Of a stretch of 7,764 nucleotides of DNA, positions 6,208 to 7,764 are shown one piece after another. The notes below the pieces were generated by a model. It saw nothing but the letters and a program-made list of their open reading frames with translations, was not told where the DNA came from and ran no database searches. The DNA comes from an uncultured Burkholderiales bacterium (GTDB lineage Bacteria > Pseudomonadota > Gammaproteobacteria > Burkholderiales > Burkholderiaceae_E). The stretch's first letter is position 1. Every line of letters begins with the position of its first letter. The stretch is taken from positions 1-7,764 of the forward strand of contig CAIXXI010000379.1 in NCBI GenBank assembly GCA_903923345.1. Reading direction: 5' to 3'. The position numbers and the translations under genes were made by a program.

Positions 6208-6250
6208 GCGGCCGACACCCGCCCCCTCATTCAAGACCCCAAAGGTTCTC

Positions 6251-6766
6251 ATGGCCAGCTTCTACGACATTTCGGTTCCGGTCTTCGACGCAATGCTTGG
6301 CAATCTCTCGACCTTGCTCGAGCGAGGCGCTGCCCATGCGGCTGCAAAGAACTTCCCGCCCGATGCCCTGCTCAAGGCGCGCCTGTTCCCCGACATGTTT
6401 GAACTGGTTCGACAGGTCCAGATCGCATCCGATGCCGCCAAATTTGGCGTGGCCCGGATCGCCGGGGTTGAAGCACCGAAATTTGAGGACAGCGAGGTCA
6501 GCTTCGACGACCTGCGGGCTCGCATCGAGAAAACTCGGGCGTTCATTCGCAGCGTGCCGCGCGAGCAGATCGACGGTGCGGAGTCGAGGCGGGTCGAGGT
6601 GCCGGTGCGCACCCAGGTGTATGCCTTCGATGCGCAGACGTTTCTGGAGCGCTGGGCCCTGCCCAACTTCTACTTTCACCTGGTCACTGCCTACAACCTG
6701 CTGCGCCACAACGGCGTGGAGATCGGCAAGCGCGACTACCTGGGGCAAGTTCCGACCCAGGACTAA
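6251..6766 (+). CDS. DUF1993 domain-containing protein (DinB-like helical fold)
   Basis: Soluble protein of 171 residues matching the DUF1993 family, whose biochemical role is unknown; it is related to the DinB/YfiT-like four-helix proteins. Family landmarks are YDISVPVFDAMLGNLSTLLERGAAHA (5-30), LLKARLFPDMFELVRQVQIASDAAK (40-64), RIAGVEAPKFED (69-80), a central FDDLRARIEKTRAFI (85-99), and the C-terminal ALPNFYFHLVTAYNLLRHNGVEIGKRDYLG (136-165). H29, H143 and H153 are placed like the three-histidine metal site of DinB proteins, but metal binding is only inferred. The start at 6251 fits the family N-terminus and has AAAGG at 6241-6245, 5 nt upstream; the frame is open back to an ATG at 6155, which would run into the divergent gene and the promoter, so it is rejected. 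It stands alone between the divergent HemJ-like gene and convergent proA. Confidence 0.9.
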   Translation: MASFYDISVPVFDAMLGNLSTLLERGAAHAAAKNFPPDALLKARLFPDMFELVRQVQIASDAAKFGVARIAGVEAPKFEDSEVSFDDLRARIEKTRAFIRSVPREQIDGAESRRVEVPVRTQVYAFDAQTFLERWALPNFYFHLVTAYNLLRHNGVEIGKRDYLGQVPTQD

Positions 6767-6784
6767 GGCGTGTCCTAAGTCCTG
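6758..6784. terminator. Imperfect hairpin across the convergent stop codons of the DUF1993 gene and proA
   Basis: Arms CAGGACTAAGG (6758-6768) and CCTAAGTCCTG (6774-6784) can pair in 10 of 11 positions, with one central A-A mismatch (T-T on the other strand) and a 5-nt CGTGT loop. The TAA of the DUF1993 gene and the TAG of proA both lie inside the stem. There is no T-run on either side, so it is not a standard intrinsic terminator; a bidirectional 3'-end or transcript-stabilising hairpin is possible. Confidence 0.4.
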
Positions 6785-7764
6785 ATCTGACCCGAGCCGA
6801 AGACCACCCACTTCTGTGAGGTCAGGCCTTCCAGACCGACCGGGCCCCGGGCATGCAGCTTGTTGGTCGAGATCCCGATCTCGGCCCCGAGGCCGTATTC
6901 GAAGCCGTCGGCAAAGCGGGTCGAGGCGTTGATCATCACGCTGGCGGAGTCGACCTCACGGATGAAGCGCATCGCCCGCGAGTGGTTCTCGGTGACGATG
7001 GCATCGGTGTGCTGCGATCCGTGGCGGGCAATGTGTTCGATGGCTTCATCGAGCCCCGGCACGATGCGGATCGACAGGATCGGTGCCAGGTACTCGGTGT
7101 CCCAGTCGGCATCGCTGGCCGGCACACAGGGCAGGCCCGTCGCCGCGATCAGTGCACAGCCAGCCGGGTCGGCGCGCATCTCCACGCCCTTGTCAGCATA
7201 GATGCGCGCCAGTCGGGGCAACACATCGGCTGCGATGCCCTGCGCCACCAGCAGCGTCTCCATGGTGTTGCACGGCGAGTAGCGCTGGGTCTTGGCGTTA
7301 TCCGCGATGCGAACCGCCTTGTCCGGGTCGGCCTGGTCGTCGATATAGACATGGCAGATGCCATCGAGGTGCTTGATCACCGGCACGGTGGCTTCTCGTG
7401 CGATGCGCTCGATCAGTGATTTGCCACCCCGCGGTACGATCACATCAACCCACTGCGGGCTGGAAATCAGCGAGCCGACGGCAGCACGGTCGGTGGTGTC
7501 GATCAGTTGCACCGCATCCGCCGGCAGGCCGGCAGCCTGCACGCCCTCGCGGATGAGCCCGGCCAGGGCCTTGTTGCTGTGGATCGCCTCGGAGCCACCG
7601 CGCAGGATGCTGGCATTGCCCGACTTGATGCACAGGCCGGCCGCGTCGATGGTCACATTGGGGCGCGACTCATAAATGATGCCGATCACGCCAAGCGGGA
7701 CCCGCATTTGCCCGACCAGAATGCCCGAGGGCCGAGCGCGCAGGTTGCCGATCTCACCGACCGG
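6775..7764 (-). CDS. proA: Gamma-glutamyl phosphate reductase ProA (5' end outside window)
   Basis: NADPH-dependent enzyme of the aldehyde dehydrogenase superfamily that reduces gamma-glutamyl phosphate to glutamate-5-semialdehyde, the second step of proline synthesis from glutamate, in the cytosol. The 329 visible codons start mid-protein, so roughly 90 N-terminal residues are off the right edge, judged against the about 417-residue E. coli enzyme. In order: RPSGILVGQMRVPLGVIG and YESRPNVT (cofactor-binding half), KSGNASILRGGSEAIHSN, VDVIVPRGGKSLI, KHLDGICHVY, and the catalytic cysteine in SPCNTMETLLV (fragment residue 165, codon at 7270-7272). The C-terminal substrate region has ASTRFADGFEYGLGAEIGISTNKLHARGPVGLEGLTSQKW. 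All motifs are intact and the end is normal (VVFGSGQIRT). The internal ATG at 7707 is not the start, because homology continues through it to the edge. It converges on the DUF1993 gene with an 8-bp gap. Confidence 0.98.
   Translation of the reverse strand, partial: PVGEIGNLRARPSGILVGQMRVPLGVIGIIYESRPNVTIDAAGLCIKSGNASILRGGSEAIHSNKALAGLIREGVQAAGLPADAVQLIDTTDRAAVGSLISSPQWVDVIVPRGGKSLIERIAREATVPVIKHLDGICHVYIDDQADPDKAVRIADNAKTQRYSPCNTMETLLVAQGIAADVLPRLARIYADKGVEMRADPAGCALIAATGLPCVPASDADWDTEYLAPILSIRIVPGLDEAIEHIARHGSQHTDAIVTENHSRAMRFIREVDSASVMINASTRFADGFEYGLGAEIGISTNKLHARGPVGLEGLTSQKWVVFGSGQIRT

Noticed and set aside
6155..6250. N-terminal extension of the DUF1993 protein
   Set aside because: It would overlap the start of the divergent gene and run through the promoter region; family homology begins at 6251, which has AAAGG upstream.
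6775..7707. Complete 310-residue proA starting at the ATG at 7707
   Set aside because: Conserved ProA sequence (RPSGILVGQ) continues in frame to the window edge, so the ATG is internal.

Overview
GC-rich chromosomal window from a proteobacterium, most likely a betaproteobacterium of the order Burkholderiales. The evidence for this is the PLP-homeostasis gene divergent from a pilT-pilU pair, a solitary Bug/TctC-type periplasmic binding protein (a family greatly expanded in Burkholderiales), and a CopD/HemJ-like membrane protein of the type common in that order. The taxon is inferred from gene content and protein style, not from any marker search. Nearly all of the window is coding. I see no RNA genes, mobile elements, CRISPR arrays or prophage genes.

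Layout, left to right. (1) Positions 1-667, minus strand: the N-terminal part of a YggS/PLPHP pyridoxal-phosphate homeostasis protein, running off the left edge. (2) Positions 680-2971, plus strand: pilT and pilU, the two type IV pilus retraction ATPases, a tandem pair of paralogues separated by 12 bp. The yggS and pilT start codons are also only 12 bp apart, back to back. (3) Positions 2987-6178, minus strand: a compact four-gene cluster transcribed as HemJ/CopD-like membrane protein, DsbA-fold 2-hydroxychromene-2-carboxylate isomerase-like protein, RlmL-type THUMP RNA methyltransferase, then Bug-type substrate-binding protein. The last two junctions are 4-bp stop/start overlaps (TTGA and ATGA), so the cluster is probably one operon with translational coupling. 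(4) Positions 6179-6250: the only sizeable intergenic gap, a short divergent promoter region. (5) Positions 6251-6766, plus strand: a DUF1993 (DinB-like helical) protein. (6) Positions 6775-7764, minus strand: most of proA (gamma-glutamyl phosphate reductase, proline biosynthesis), whose N-terminus lies beyond the right edge. It converges on the DUF1993 gene with an 8-bp gap, and an imperfect hairpin spans both stop codons.

Functionally, pilT/pilU form one clear unit (twitching motility and pilus retraction). The minus-strand cluster mixes a probable tetrapyrrole/heme-related membrane protein, a glutathione-dependent isomerase-fold protein, rRNA modification and a periplasmic binding protein. 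No shared pathway is evident, so its linkage looks like a housekeeping operon with an added transport gene.

I did not find a convincing undescribed system. The points most worth a second look are the overlapping-stop hairpin between the DUF1993 gene and proA, a possible leaderless start for the HemJ-like gene, the coupled and orphan Bug gene, and the N-terminal extensions of YggS and PilU.
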